Below, piece after piece: positions 7,905 through 19,000 of a stretch of DNA of 23,352 bases. The DNA is taken from assembly GCA_964561145.1 (NCBI GenBank), contig CAZLNZ010000027.1, positions 1-23,352 of the forward strand. The letters are read 5' to 3'. The number at the start of each line of letters is the position of its first letter. The stretch's first letter is position 1. The position numbers and the translations under genes were made by a program. The stretch comes from RUG14300 sp964561145. Its GTDB lineage: Bacteria; Bacillota; Clostridia; Christensenellales; CAG-1252. Below the pieces are notes generated by a model. That model had not been told where the DNA came from. It made no database searches and saw nothing but the letters and a program-made list of their open reading frames with translations.

Positions 7905-10900
7905 CAATTAAGCTTAATTATCAAAGCGGGAACAACCCCACCACGAGTGTAATCAACATGGTAGTAGTCATCAGCGGCACCACCGTCGCAAACATAACGA
8001 GCGTGCTGGCTGTAGTTATAAACGGGAGAGCGCAACCACCACCAGCCGTTGCCTTTGTAACTACTTGAGGTACTTGTGTATGCACCTTGGCACTGAGCAT
8101 ATGCTGTGGTTTTCTTTTGCTTTAAACTGTCATAATTGGAAACACTTGTCCTGAAGCCGTAAGCCGATTTTGTTATCTCTTGTTCACTTAAGAGGAATAT
8201 GTAGTCATTGGTGTTAGAGCAAGCAAATATGTTTTCTCCACCATTATAGTAAGTTGAATCGTTATCAGGATTGGTGCTTCTTTCACTATTGTCAATGGTT
8301 GTTAATAATATCAATTCCTTTTGAAGTGTTGTAAATGCGGTGTTATAAAAGGTTTCATTTAAAAATGAGCGAATATTACTATACGCATAGTTATTTGCAT
8401 AAACTGTTGACCCATTTATAGTGCGGTCAATACAATTATCATAATACTCCTGACTATCTATTATCATTTCGCAAAGTATTAAAGCTTCTCCATTACTTTC
8501 ACTCGATATTCTCCACTTAATTGACTCGTATTTGAACCAATAGACAGTTAATGTAAAATACCCGTTATCATCTTGATTGCTATAATCTGCGGAGCCTGGA
8601 CGATTCGTATAGTACGGACGATAGGAGGTGAAGTAAACACCTCTATATTGTTCGCCACCATAGGTTAGGTCAATGTACCACATAAAATCGGTCACAGTTG
8701 ATGAAATGTAATAGCCGTAGCTTGTCCAGTTGGCAGGATTGCTTGCTGTAGGCAATGTGCCTGCCTTCGATGTTAATGTGGACAGCAATGTGGTATCAGT
8801 TGCCTCGCTTTGAGGATATGTTCCAAAATAGATATAATCACCACTTCTATAATAAGTTGTCGCCGCTCCGCAGACACTGCACTTCAAGCTTTCGGTGGAG
8901 GTATGTACCGTATCACCGCACTTACTACAGATGCAATCGGAACCCACGTTGTGTCCGTTTTCTTTGCAATCGGTGAGCTTAATTCTCAAAGCAGGAACAA
9001 CTCCATTGCGTGAATTATATACAGCACCATTGCCAAAAGCATAACCATTAGGATATACGCCACACATTCGACCATCACTTTCATAGTAAGGAGAGCGCAA
9101 CCACCACCACCCGTTTCCCAAAATACCATCATCAACACATGTGTAAGCTCCTTGGCTCTGAGCATATGCCGTAAGTTTCTTTTGTCTAAAAGAATCATTT
9201 AGTTCATAGTTAGAACTGAATCCGTAAATAGACTTTGTCACCTCTTGCACGCTAAGCAGAAAAATGTTGTCTTGGGCATTTTCACAAGCATAAGGATTTA
9301 AACCATCATTAAACTCCTTCGCACTGTCATTTGGATTAGAACTTCTTTCAGTGTTATCCACTGCAGTTAATATTATCAACTCCTTTTGAAGTGTTGTAAA
9401 TGCGGAATTATAGAATGTTTCATTTAACCACCCACGTATATTACTATAAACATAATTATTCGGGTGCACTGTTTTTCCATTTGTTATACGAGATTCCTTA
9501 CTACTATAGTACTCCTGACTGTCTATAATCATATCACAAAGCACTATTGCCTCGCCTTCAATCACAGTTAATATACTCCACTTAATAGGCTCGTACTTAA
9601 ACCAATAAACTTTAAATAAACTATAGCCATTATCATCTTGATTTGTATTATTAGCAGAACTATCATTCATTGTATAAGACGGACGATACGAGGTGAAATA
9701 AACTCCTCTATATCGTTCGCCACCATAAATTAGATCGATATACCACATATAATCGGTAACTTCTCCCTCAAGGTAATAACCATAGCTCGTCCAATTTGCG
9801 GAGTTATTTTCAGTTGGCAGACTTCCCGCCTGAGCAGTCAAAATGCTTGTTAAGTTATCATCAGTTACTTCGCTTTGGGGGTATGTGCCGAAGTAAATAT
9901 AATTAGTGTGACGACAGAATTTCTCGTCCTGAATATGGTACTCTTTGCTACATCTTGAACAAATACAGTCAACATAATCATGACCTAGTGCAGGAATTTC
10001 TTTATAGGTTGAATAGTCACACCTAGAGCAGGTTTGATATGCATCCCACCCTTTTTCGGTACAAGTAGGAGCTTGTGCTGAGTGATTAATTAGATCGTGT
10101 ACCGTATCACCGCACTTGGTGCAGATACAGTTAGAGTCGGGGGTATGCCCGTTCTTTTTACAATCGCTAAGCTTAATTCTTAAGCTTGGCACTATACCAC
10201 CGCCGGTATAGTGCACACTGCTAGTTCCATTAACTGTACCGTCGTAGTGAACAACATGCACATTATAATAATAGTTAGAGTCAGCCGAACGCAACCACAA
10301 CCAACCATTATCACCACTAACATATCCGCCTAGGCTCCTTGCATATGCGGTCATCTGCTTAACTCTTATAGATCCGCCACTACTTGTTGATGTGTTAAAT
10401 CCATACGATGCCCTCGTTACCTCTTGAATGCTCAGCAAGAATACGTAGTCATTAGTATTGGCACAAGCGTAGTCATTAGTGCCACCGTTATAGTAAGTTG
10501 AATTATTATCGAGATTTGTACTTCTCTCGCTGTTATCGACTTCCGTTAACAGTATCAATTCCTTTTGTAAAGATGCAAATGCTGTGTTGTAGAAGTTATC
10601 GTTTAAAAACGTTCTAATGTTACTATATGCATAGTTGTTTGCGTATACGGTATTACCCTCAACGTTACGATTAGCGTAACTATTATAATACTCACTAGAA
10701 TCGATAATCATTTCACAAAGAATTAACGCTTCGCCTTCATTTTCCGTTAATATTCTCCATTTGATTGGATCATAACTAAACCAATACACGGTAGAAATAC
10801 TATATCCGTTATCGTCTTGATTACTGTTATCTATTGAACTCGCTCCATCAGTCCAGCATGGGCGATATGAAGTAAAGTAGACACTCCTGTATCGATTGCC

Positions 10901-13030
10901 GTTATAGGAAATGTCTATATACCACATATAATCTTTCGCAGTTGAGGAAATAAGGTACTTATAACTTGTCCAATTGGCAGAATTGCTAGCTGTAGGCGAA
11001 CTTCCCGCCTGGGCGGATAAAGCCGTTATTAAAGATTCGTCCGTCACCTCACTTTGCGGGTATGTTCCAAAGTATATATAATCACCGTCGCGAATATAAG
11101 AAGTTACACTACACTTACTGCAAGTACCTTGTTGATAATCATGATCTCCGCCTAGTGCTTGTATCTCAGAATATGTGGTATAATCACATCTAGAGCAGGT
11201 TTGATATGTCTCCCAACCTTTTTCGGTACAAGTAGCATCTTTTGCGGAGTGACTGACTAGATCATGCACAATATCACCACACTTAGTGCATATGCAATCT
11301 ACACCTACACTGTGATCGTTTTCTTTGCAATCGGTAAACTTGATTTTCAAAGCGGGAACAATACCCCTACTAGTGCCGTCAACACTGAGGTCGTAATTAG
11401 CATTACCATAGTAGTAAACGTCACGAGCGAGATTGCTGTGGTTATAAAGGGGAGAGCGCAACCACCACCAGCCGTTGCCTTCGTAGCTACTATCGGTGCA
11501 TGTATAAGCACCTTGGCACTGTGCATAGTCCGTGGTTTTCTTTTGCCTTACACTGTCATAATCGGAAACCATTGTGCTGAAGCCGTAAGCCGATTTTGTT
11601 ACCTCTTGTACACTCAATAGGAATATATAGTCACTTGTGTTTTCGCAAGCATATGTATTTGTTCCACTATTATAGTAAGTAGAATCGTTATCAGGATTAG
11701 TACTTCTTGCACTATTATCAACTTCTGTCAATAATATCAATTCCTTTTGTAGCGAGGTAAATGCAGTGTTATAGAAAGTTTCATTTAAGAATGTGCGAAT
11801 ATTACTATATGCATAGTTATTTGCATAAACTGTTGAACCGTTTATTGTGCGTGTGCTAGAGTTGTCATAGTACTCTTGACTATCTATTATCATTTCGCAG
11901 AGTATTAAAGCTTCTCCTCCCTCTTCACTAAGTATTCTCCACTTGATTGGCTCATACTTAAACCAATAGACTGTAGATACAGAGTAACCGTTATTATCTT
12001 GATAGCTATAGTCTGTTGAACTTAAATAACCCGTAAAGCACGGACGATAGGAGGTGAAGTAAACTCCTCTGTATTGCTCGCCACCATAGGTTAGGTCAAT
12101 ATACCACATAAAATCGGTCACAGTTGATGAAATATAATAACCATAGCTTGTCCAGTTGGCAGGATTGCTTGCTGAAGGTAAACTTCCTGCTTGGGCGGAT
12201 AAAGCCGTTGTTAAGATTTCGTCCGTTACCTCACTTTGAGGATATGTGCCGAAGTAAATATAATCCCCATCTCGAGTGTATATTAACCCACTAGAATAAT
12301 TACCTTCAAATCCGCAAATATCACATCCGTTTTCACCGAATTGATGTTCTTCTATTCCCTTTATTGTGCTACAACCAGGTACAGTGCATTGACTCCAGTG
12401 ATTGGTGTTATCATACTTTGTTTCAAAATGATGTCCAATAACCTGCACAAATACTATTTCTCCGCAAGTATCACAGCAGAAGTAGGATTGGCCTACTGTT
12501 GTGTCGGACGGCGGAACACCAATACATCCCGCAACAAATTCGGGATAGTCGGAAAGGTTGTAGATTGTTTCGGGATTAATCTCGACGGTAGAGCCGTCAG
12601 AGCTTCTCGCCAGCATATGATTTGATAAGGGCAGATAAATATTTTCAATCTTAATACAGTCTGAATTTACTGCACAGCCACACCATTCGCAAGTACCGTG
12701 TGCAAGATATCCCTGCTCTGTGCAGGTTGACCCCTTTTCTTCAACCCAACTGTCAGCCTTCATTGTGTGACCCTTTGCTGGGATAACAGTCGGTTCAAAG
12801 TATTTATACTCACAGTTCTCGCTCCCGCACTTTAATCCAGCCATGAATCCCGATTTCTCGCAAGTTGCTTCTTCTGCACCATATGCCACTGGTAAGTCAT
12901 GCTCTGTAATGTGTGCAGTCGATAGTTCCTTCGAATAATCGCAATCTATACAGTATTCTGTGTATGTGTGATAATAAATCTTATCGCCGACAACTTTTTC
13001 ATTCTCTACATCCACACGGTAGTCAATCAC
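7904..13030 (-). CDS. Four-domain DUF6273 surface protein; probable frameshifted C-terminal part of the 13027-19011 gene
   Basis: A 1708-residue frame if it starts at the GTG at 13028-13030. Residues 1-245 are CxxC/His modules (TCTEQGY, CEWCG and similar). Four DUF6273 domains follow at about 250-565, 644-955, 1040-1355 and 1392-1708, each opening DYIYFGTYPQS and ending WWLRSP...PALxIK, with CxxC linkers (CICTKCGD) between the first three and the next. Domains 1 and 4 are closest to each other and to the domain at 20716; 2 and 3 are more diverged, and domain 2 has LWLRSA for WWLRSP. DUF6273 resembles C-type-lectin/formylglycine-enzyme folds, so ligand binding is plausible but unproven. There is no signal peptide, no good ribosome site, and a 4-bp GTGA overlap with the upstream gene. 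In this frame the coding potential continues upstream to 13078 (ECTRCGAKKY). I therefore read it as severed from the dockerin protein, although translational coupling could still express it. Confidence 0.8.
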   Translation of the reverse strand: MIDYRVDVENEKVVGDKIYYHTYTEYCIDCDYSKELSTAHITEHDLPVAYGAEEATCEKSGFMAGLKCGSENCEYKYFEPTVIPAKGHTMKADSWVEEKGSTCTEQGYLAHGTCEWCGCAVNSDCIKIENIYLPLSNHMLARSSDGSTVEINPETIYNLSDYPEFVAGCIGVPPSDTTVGQSYFCCDTCGEIVFVQVIGHHFETKYDNTNHWSQCTVPGCSTIKGIEEHQFGENGCDICGFEGNYSSGLIYTRDGDYIYFGTYPQSEVTDEILTTALSAQAGSLPSASNPANWTSYGYYISSTVTDFMWYIDLTYGGEQYRGVYFTSYRPCFTGYLSSTDYSYQDNNGYSVSTVYWFKYEPIKWRILSEEGGEALILCEMIIDSQEYYDNSSTRTINGSTVYANNYAYSNIRTFLNETFYNTAFTSLQKELILLTEVDNSARSTNPDNDSTYYNSGTNTYACENTSDYIFLLSVQEVTKSAYGFSTMVSDYDSVRQKKTTDYAQCQGAYTCTDSSYEGNGWWWLRSPLYNHSNLARDVYYYGNANYDLSVDGTSRGIVPALKIKFTDCKENDHSVGVDCICTKCGDIVHDLVSHSAKDATCTEKGWETYQTCSRCDYTTYSEIQALGGDHDYQQGTCSKCSVTSYIRDGDYIYFGTYPQSEVTDESLITALSAQAGSSPTASNSANWTSYKYLISSTAKDYMWYIDISYNGNRYRSVYFTSYRPCWTDGASSIDNSNQDDNGYSISTVYWFSYDPIKWRILTENEGEALILCEMIIDSSEYYNSYANRNVEGNTVYANNYAYSNIRTFLNDNFYNTAFASLQKELILLTEVDNSERSTNLDNNSTYYNGGTNDYACANTNDYVFLLSIQEVTRASYGFNTSTSSGGSIRVKQMTAYARSLGGYVSGDNGWLWLRSADSNYYYNVHVVHYDGTVNGTSSVHYTGGGIVPSLRIKLSDCKKNGHTPDSNCICTKCGDTVHDLINHSAQAPTCTEKGWDAYQTCSRCDYSTYKEIPALGHDYVDCICSRCSKEYHIQDEKFCRHTNYIYFGTYPQSEVTDDNLTSILTAQAGSLPTENNSANWTSYGYYLEGEVTDYMWYIDLIYGGERYRGVYFTSYRPSYTMNDSSANNTNQDDNGYSLFKVYWFKYEPIKWSILTVIEGEAIVLCDMIIDSQEYYSSKESRITNGKTVHPNNYVYSNIRGWLNETFYNSAFTTLQKELIILTAVDNTERSSNPNDSAKEFNDGLNPYACENAQDNIFLLSVQEVTKSIYGFSSNYELNDSFRQKKLTAYAQSQGAYTCVDDGILGNGWWWLRSPYYESDGRMCGVYPNGYAFGNGAVYNSRNGVVPALRIKLTDCKENGHNVGSDCICSKCGDTVHTSTESLKCSVCGAATTYYRSGDYIYFGTYPQSEATDTTLLSTLTSKAGTLPTASNPANWTSYGYYISSTVTDFMWYIDLTYGGEQYRGVYFTSYRPYYTNRPGSADYSNQDDNGYFTLTVYWFKYESIKWRISSESNGEALILCEMIIDSQEYYDNCIDRTINGSTVYANNYAYSNIRSFLNETFYNTAFTTLQKELILLTTIDNSERSTNPDNDSTYYNGGENIFACSNTNDYIFLLSEQEITKSAYGFRTSVSNYDSLKQKKTTAYAQCQGAYTSTSSSYKGNGWWWLRSPVYNYSQHARYVCDGGAADDYYHVDYTRGGVVPALIIKLN
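7907..8853 (-). repeat. DUF6273 domain copy A (near-identical to 20719-21665)
   Basis: About 945 bp of coding DNA nearly identical to the 3' end of the gene at 20716, in the same orientation roughly 12.8 kb away. Long identical runs such as GNGWWWLRSP, TSYGYYISSTVTDFMWYIDLTYGG and NYAYSNIRSFLNETFYNTAFTT are shared. The difference is concentrated in two loops, one of them the variable block at 7949-8023. Confidence 0.85.
7949..8023 (-). other. Candidate DGR variable region A
   Basis: A 25-codon block ending about 45 bases before the stop. Compared with 20761-20835 and 11375-11449, 18 of 25 codons differ in at least one copy, and 14 of those 18 keep the same third base in all three. Six of the seven unchanged codons (GCT, CGT, GTT, GGT, GCT, GTT) contain no A; the seventh is TAT. 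Nearly all variants fit an AAC, AAT or ATT template with A changed. A G/C-rich stretch coding for RGGVVPA follows, in the position of an IMH site. Confidence 0.72.
11375..11449 (-). other. Internal copy of the variable block (C)
   Basis: Same 25-codon scaffold as the two terminal blocks, but at the end of DUF6273 domain 1, inside the protein, and followed by CxxC linker sequence with no stop-codon hairpin. It is probably a variable block frozen when the domain became internal. Confidence 0.6.
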
Positions 13031-16000
13031 GTGAGCACTAACGTACTTCTTGGCACCGCATCTTGTGCATTCATAATATCACAGGCATTGTCGAATTCGT
13101 GAGACTTTGCTTCGGTAGTAATCTTTCCGCAAACAGAACAGTTAATCGCTGTCGTACAATCTCCATCGTCTTTGGAAGGGATATGGTTAGCATAATCGCC
13201 GTACTCCATTCCGCAAACTATACATTCCGCTTTTTTAGTACAAGAAGCATAACCTCCCAAATGATTTGGGTTAGGAGGAGTTGTTATTGCTCCGCATATC
13301 GAGCATTTAATTGCTGTTGTACAATCTCCGTCATCTGCATTTGGAGCATGCGGAATCAACTCACCGTAGTTTTGATGACACACATCACAAACGGCTTGTT
13401 CGGTGCAAGTCGCTGTGCCTCCACTGTGACTGTATGTTTCTTCCACAGTTCTACATACACTACAGTACTGCCAGTGTTGTAAGTCATCATACCTATATTC
13501 ATAGTTGTGCTCTCGGTAATCGCCGTATTCTTGAGCACAAACATCACATACAGCCCTTGTTATACAAGTGTTATATCCACCCTCATGTTCTAATAAGAAT
13601 CCCTTGTAATCACACAGCTCACATGCGTACCAATGTGCCGAATCACTACTTTCAAGCACATATTTATGATCAGGTGCTTCACCGTAGTCCTGTCCGCATA
13701 CTGCACAAGCAGCCCTCTCAGTGCAAGTCGCCGAACCACCATTATGGGAAGTTTCATTGATCTTTGAATCACAACCGGAGCATTTATACCAGTGTGTTGT
13801 ATCGTTATATTGTAAGATTGAATAATCGTGATTAATATGTCCTGTTGCCGGAATTAAAACGCAATCGCAAACCGAACAGCTCACGGGTTCTGTTTCAGTA
13901 AGCGTTACCCTATTCGGTGTATGTTGTGACACATCTTCATGTTCCCCGCAAGCACATGCATGGTAATGATTGTCTGCATCGTAAAACCATTGAGATGCAA
14001 AATCGTGTGCTAATTTTTCACCATAAGATTCATTACAATCTTCACACTCTGCTTGTTTTGTGCACGTAGCTATACCTCCATGGTGTTTTTCTTTCTCCGT
14101 TACACGATGGCATACCGAGCAATAAAACCAGTGCATTTCGGCATTATGGCGAAGCTCGTCATCATGAGTTCCATAACCACCGTATTCTTTTTGACAAACA
14201 TCACACCGTGCCGGCTCTTTACAAGTTGATACACCGCCATTGTGTGCGACTTTTGTGTTTATTTCAGAGCATTGATTGCACTGATACCAATGGTACGTAT
14301 CATCATAACACAATATGGAGTAGTTATGGTTAATATGCCCCGTTGCAGGCTCTATGATATATGAACAAACCAAACAAATAATCGGTTCATCCTCGGTTGG
14401 ACTTGCTTTGTCGGGCGTATGTTTTACAACTTCTTCTTTATTACCACAAATACAAACGTGGTAATGACCATTTGCATCAGCAACATATTGTGTGCCGTAA
14501 TTGTGTTTTAGTTTTTCGCCATATGCATTATGACAAACATCACAAATTGCTCTTGCTGTACAAGTAGCCGTTCCTCCAATATGAGGCAATTTCTCACGCA
14601 CTACCTTCGTGGAATGGGTGCATCTTGTGCAAATTTCATAATCGTACCAACCCGCTGCAGTACAAGTCGGCTCTTGGGAGGCTATATTAATAATATTATG
14701 ACCCAATGGTAATAAGGCTTCAGTTATGCTTTCTTTATAAAGTTTTCCGTCAATTTTTACGGATGCAGTATATAACCTTTGCCCCGAGGCAGTACAGGAG
14801 GGGGAAATGGTGACAGAAGAAATTGGAACAACCGTGTGAGTTTCACTATGTCCATTCGCACATGTCGCTACCGCGATAACACTTGTAAAACCGTTCCATT
14901 TCCACTGTATTGAGTAAGAATGATTCAGGGCAGGTATTTCAGCGTACCCGACTCTATCTCCGCATCTACTGCATTCACGATAATTATAGTAACCATTTTC
15001 TGTACAAGTTGATTCTTTTGCATCTATAGTTTTATAATCATGTCCAAGTGCGGATTCCATTATATGTCCACAATGTTGACAAGTTTGATCTTTTAGACAG
15101 CTTACCGATGTATTGCTTACATGTTGTGAAGCTTCAGAATTGTATCCGCATCCAACACGTTGACAATGTTGATAATGCGTTTCTCCGCCGTCAATCCAAA
15201 TCAAGTCATGTGAACCGTAACTCTTAATAACTGCAATTTGTGTTTCGTGCTGGCACTTTGTGCAACGATATGTTAGGTATCCATCTTCTGTACAAGTAGG
15301 TTCAACACTTTTTCCTGGAACGAGTTGGTAATCATGATGATTGTCCTTGTCTAAATCAATTCCGGAAAATTCGCAAGTGCGACAATCAAAACATATTCTC
15401 ATAGAATACGAATTGGGAGCACAAAAACCTTTAGATACCTCTTCAAATTCCGAATATTTATGAGACGTAGTTGCTTCGCAAACATATCCACAATATAGAC
15501 ACGTTCTGTCATGACATGTGAATTCATCCGCATAATCGTGTTCAATATAGATTCTTACATCAACAATTTTAAACAATGTTTTATGAGAAATTTTTATTCT
15601 CAGATCAACATATGTCCTATCACCGACTTTTTCGTTTAAAATTAACTCGCCATTTTTATTCAATGTCACATATTCAGGTTGATCAACTATTTCATAATCG
15701 ACACTCACATTTTTTGTGGATGTCAACATTGTTTTCAAATCCTGATATATAACATTTGTTCCAATAGAATCAAGAATATTGAACGAATACAAAATATCTG
15801 CCTTTTTTGTAATGGGTTCTTCAGCCGTTTCAAACTTGATAGGCATTTCTTTGTTGCCTATAGAAAATAAAACATATGATTTATTGAAAACAGTCCAACG
15901 TTTTTGATATAGTTTTATCTTAAAAATAAGCGTTGTGATTTTCAGGGATGCATACGCCTCAACACCTACACCGACCTCAGCATATCCACCAAATGTTGCT

Positions 16001-19000
16001 CCAAAATTGAGGGGATTGTCCGTACCCGATTCTACTATTACATTGAGCAATCCTCCTGCTTCGGCATAGGGACCGACCTCAATCCCGACTGAAGCATGTA
16101 TCATTCCAATTAAACTGACATCGACCTTGGCACCCAAACGATCTGATACCTGTATTTTTGCATGTGCGTACGCATTAACAGACATATCATATCTGAAATC
16201 CTTGATTACCTTAATGCCGTTACCATAGTTGGCAATACCTATTGAGGGCTCTATTTGCGTAATAACCTCTAATCCTATTTCGCCAATAGATTCAAAAGAA
16301 AACACATTGTAAACTTCAACATTTATTGATACACCGGGGATAACTAAAAGAGGGATAACTCCAAGAGTGGTTTCTTTTTGATATTCGGCAGTAACATTGT
16401 CAAGTCTGCCTGTTTCTCCAGAGTTTTTCTCTTTAATAAACACTTCTTTGAAGAAACTCAATCTTTCATCGTTAACAACTTTTCTTCCAACTTTAGCGTA
16501 AAGCCCGACCGTTGTTTGGTTGATAGGGGTGAAAATGAATTCATATTGATTTATACTTTTTGCATCGGCTTTCACATTAAAAGTTGTTTCATTTTTTATT
16601 ATGAATGTTACCGTATAGAGGTCTTCGACCTCATAAGTGTCTGTATTCAATCTTCCAAAAACAACATCTACCGTGAAAGTGAATATGATTTTCGTCCCAT
16701 TGCGCTTAAATGATGTTGATACTTTAGGGTAATGGTAGTCATAATAATATTTTCCATCACTACTTAGATGTGCAAAGGTTACAGCCGCTGTTTCGATTTG
16801 GCGATATAATTCAGACTGTAAAAACTCGTGCTCTGCATTTTCAACTATATTTTCATCCGGAATAAAATCGCCAAGCTCGGCTACTCCCTCATAATGAATG
16901 TCAATATCAACGAATACCTCCGGAATTTCCTCATCTGTCAATTCATCAATACGATATATATAATACTTACCGAATGTACCTTCTTCGTAAACTTTTCCCG
17001 AGTGAATTATATTGCTTGTATTACCATCGTACACAACAAAGAAGTTATTGACATCCAAAATGTCATCGTACAACATGAGATACCAAGCATCCTCATCACC
17101 TTCCGTGATGGCAAAAATATCGGCGTTATTGATTTGAACTACATTTGTATGAATAAATATACTGTTAGTATTGTCTTCTTTTATTGTGAACCATAATTCT
17201 TCACCATCGTAATCGGAGAATTTTGTATCGCCTCTCAAGGAAACTTTATAAAGCTCACCTTTTTGATACGGTTCACACGGTATGATTCTTAAAAATCCGT
17301 CGCCAATGTTATCTACTTTCACCGCGACAATGTTGTTTTTAGCATCAATAATTAGCAAATAATTCTCAATATCCGCTAGTTCGGTCAATCCGTTTACTTT
17401 GATAGTGAAAGAAAAATCTTCAGACATATTAGCCAAAATGATACTATCACTTGTTATACTACCTTGAAATTCCCATTTTGCATATAACGTCAAATCACTT
17501 TCGATATATTCCTCATTAAAAGGCATTTCATAAGTTTGATCTATAAACCATCCACAAAACGTATAACCATTAGCCGATAATAACGGAAGGGCAACCTTAT
17601 CATTTTGCTGTACAAACAGAACATCCTCCACTTCACTGAGAGGATTTACAAGGGTTATCTTATATACAACAATATCCGTTTTTTCTATTGTGTAACTATA
17701 CGAACAGTTTTTACAAGAAAATAAATAAAGTGCTTCCGCTTCGCTAATCATGTAATCATGTTCTAGTATAGATGTTTCATATATGCTATCTGTAAATATG
17801 TAATCGCAGTATAAGCATCCGATTGCCATACTACCAGCTTCAGTGCATGTCGCTTTCTCTACTGTTGTCAAAAAGCCTTCTACATGTCCCGTATGTGGAA
17901 TAACTGTTATTTCAACATCATGGCAACGGGAGCACTCTTTTCTTATTTCGCCATCAGTTGTGCAAGTAGCATCCACAATAGTTGTCACATAGTAGTGACC
18001 ATATGTGCTGAGCACCTCACCACATTTTACACAACTAATTGTTCCGACTGCACGGTCTAAACACATTTCTCCGATGGTATCAATAGGGTCTCCGGTTTCA
18101 TGACCGAGAGCGGGAATTTCTAATTCAATTTGATTATCACAAATCGAACATATTCCCACTTTCACTCCAACTTCAGTACAAGTGGGTTCTTTCTCTGTAT
18201 AATATACCTCAACGCTATGTTCTAAAGTATCAAGCTCAACAATCTCGTTGTATGCACAATTGGTACATGTGCGCTGCTTCAAACCTTTTTCTGTACAAGA
18301 TGGTGTGGAAATCACATCCCACATGCCGAATGTATGCTTTGAATACGCAGATATAACGATGTCTGCATCCGATATGACATTCTCACAAGTTGTACTTGAA
18401 AACGCGAGACCGCATGACTTGCAATGCCAATATTCAACGTTTCCATCATTTGTGCAAGACGCAGTAACGGCAGGTATATACTCTATTTCATGAACACATT
18501 TGAGTGCCCAACCATATCCGTATCCTATTGATATATTCGTCCAACCGGATACATATCTGAAAAGTGTAACAACGTCTTCGTAATCAACTGTGCCGTTGCC
18601 ATTTACGTCCAACGAGTCAGTATCGACAGAAACATTTTCCTTAGATACAAAACGATATAATGAAATTGCATCCACATTATTAACTACACCATCAGCATTG
18701 ATATCACCGGCAATTCCTGTTCCTGCGGGCGTTTCTTTTGTTTTTAGTATATAATTTGTTATCTCGTCACTTTCATCATCATTCGTTTCCCGATTAATAT
18801 CATATGTATCCAATGAAGAAGATGAATAATCAAAATCAAGTGGGTCAAACTCGACATCGTGCTCGTGCTCATCACATGAATTTTCCATACTATTGTTAGG
18901 ATTCTTATTTTCTCCCGAGGAAAGCTGTTCAGCAAATACGTTCATAGAAAGTGTGCAAAACAACACAGAAAGTAGCAATATTACCACCAATACTCTTGTT

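Noticed and set aside
11264..11620. Plus-strand open frames within the DUF6273 domains (also at 8755-9013 and 20713-20937)
   Set aside because: They are antisense to strongly conserved minus-strand domains and resemble each other only because the domains do.
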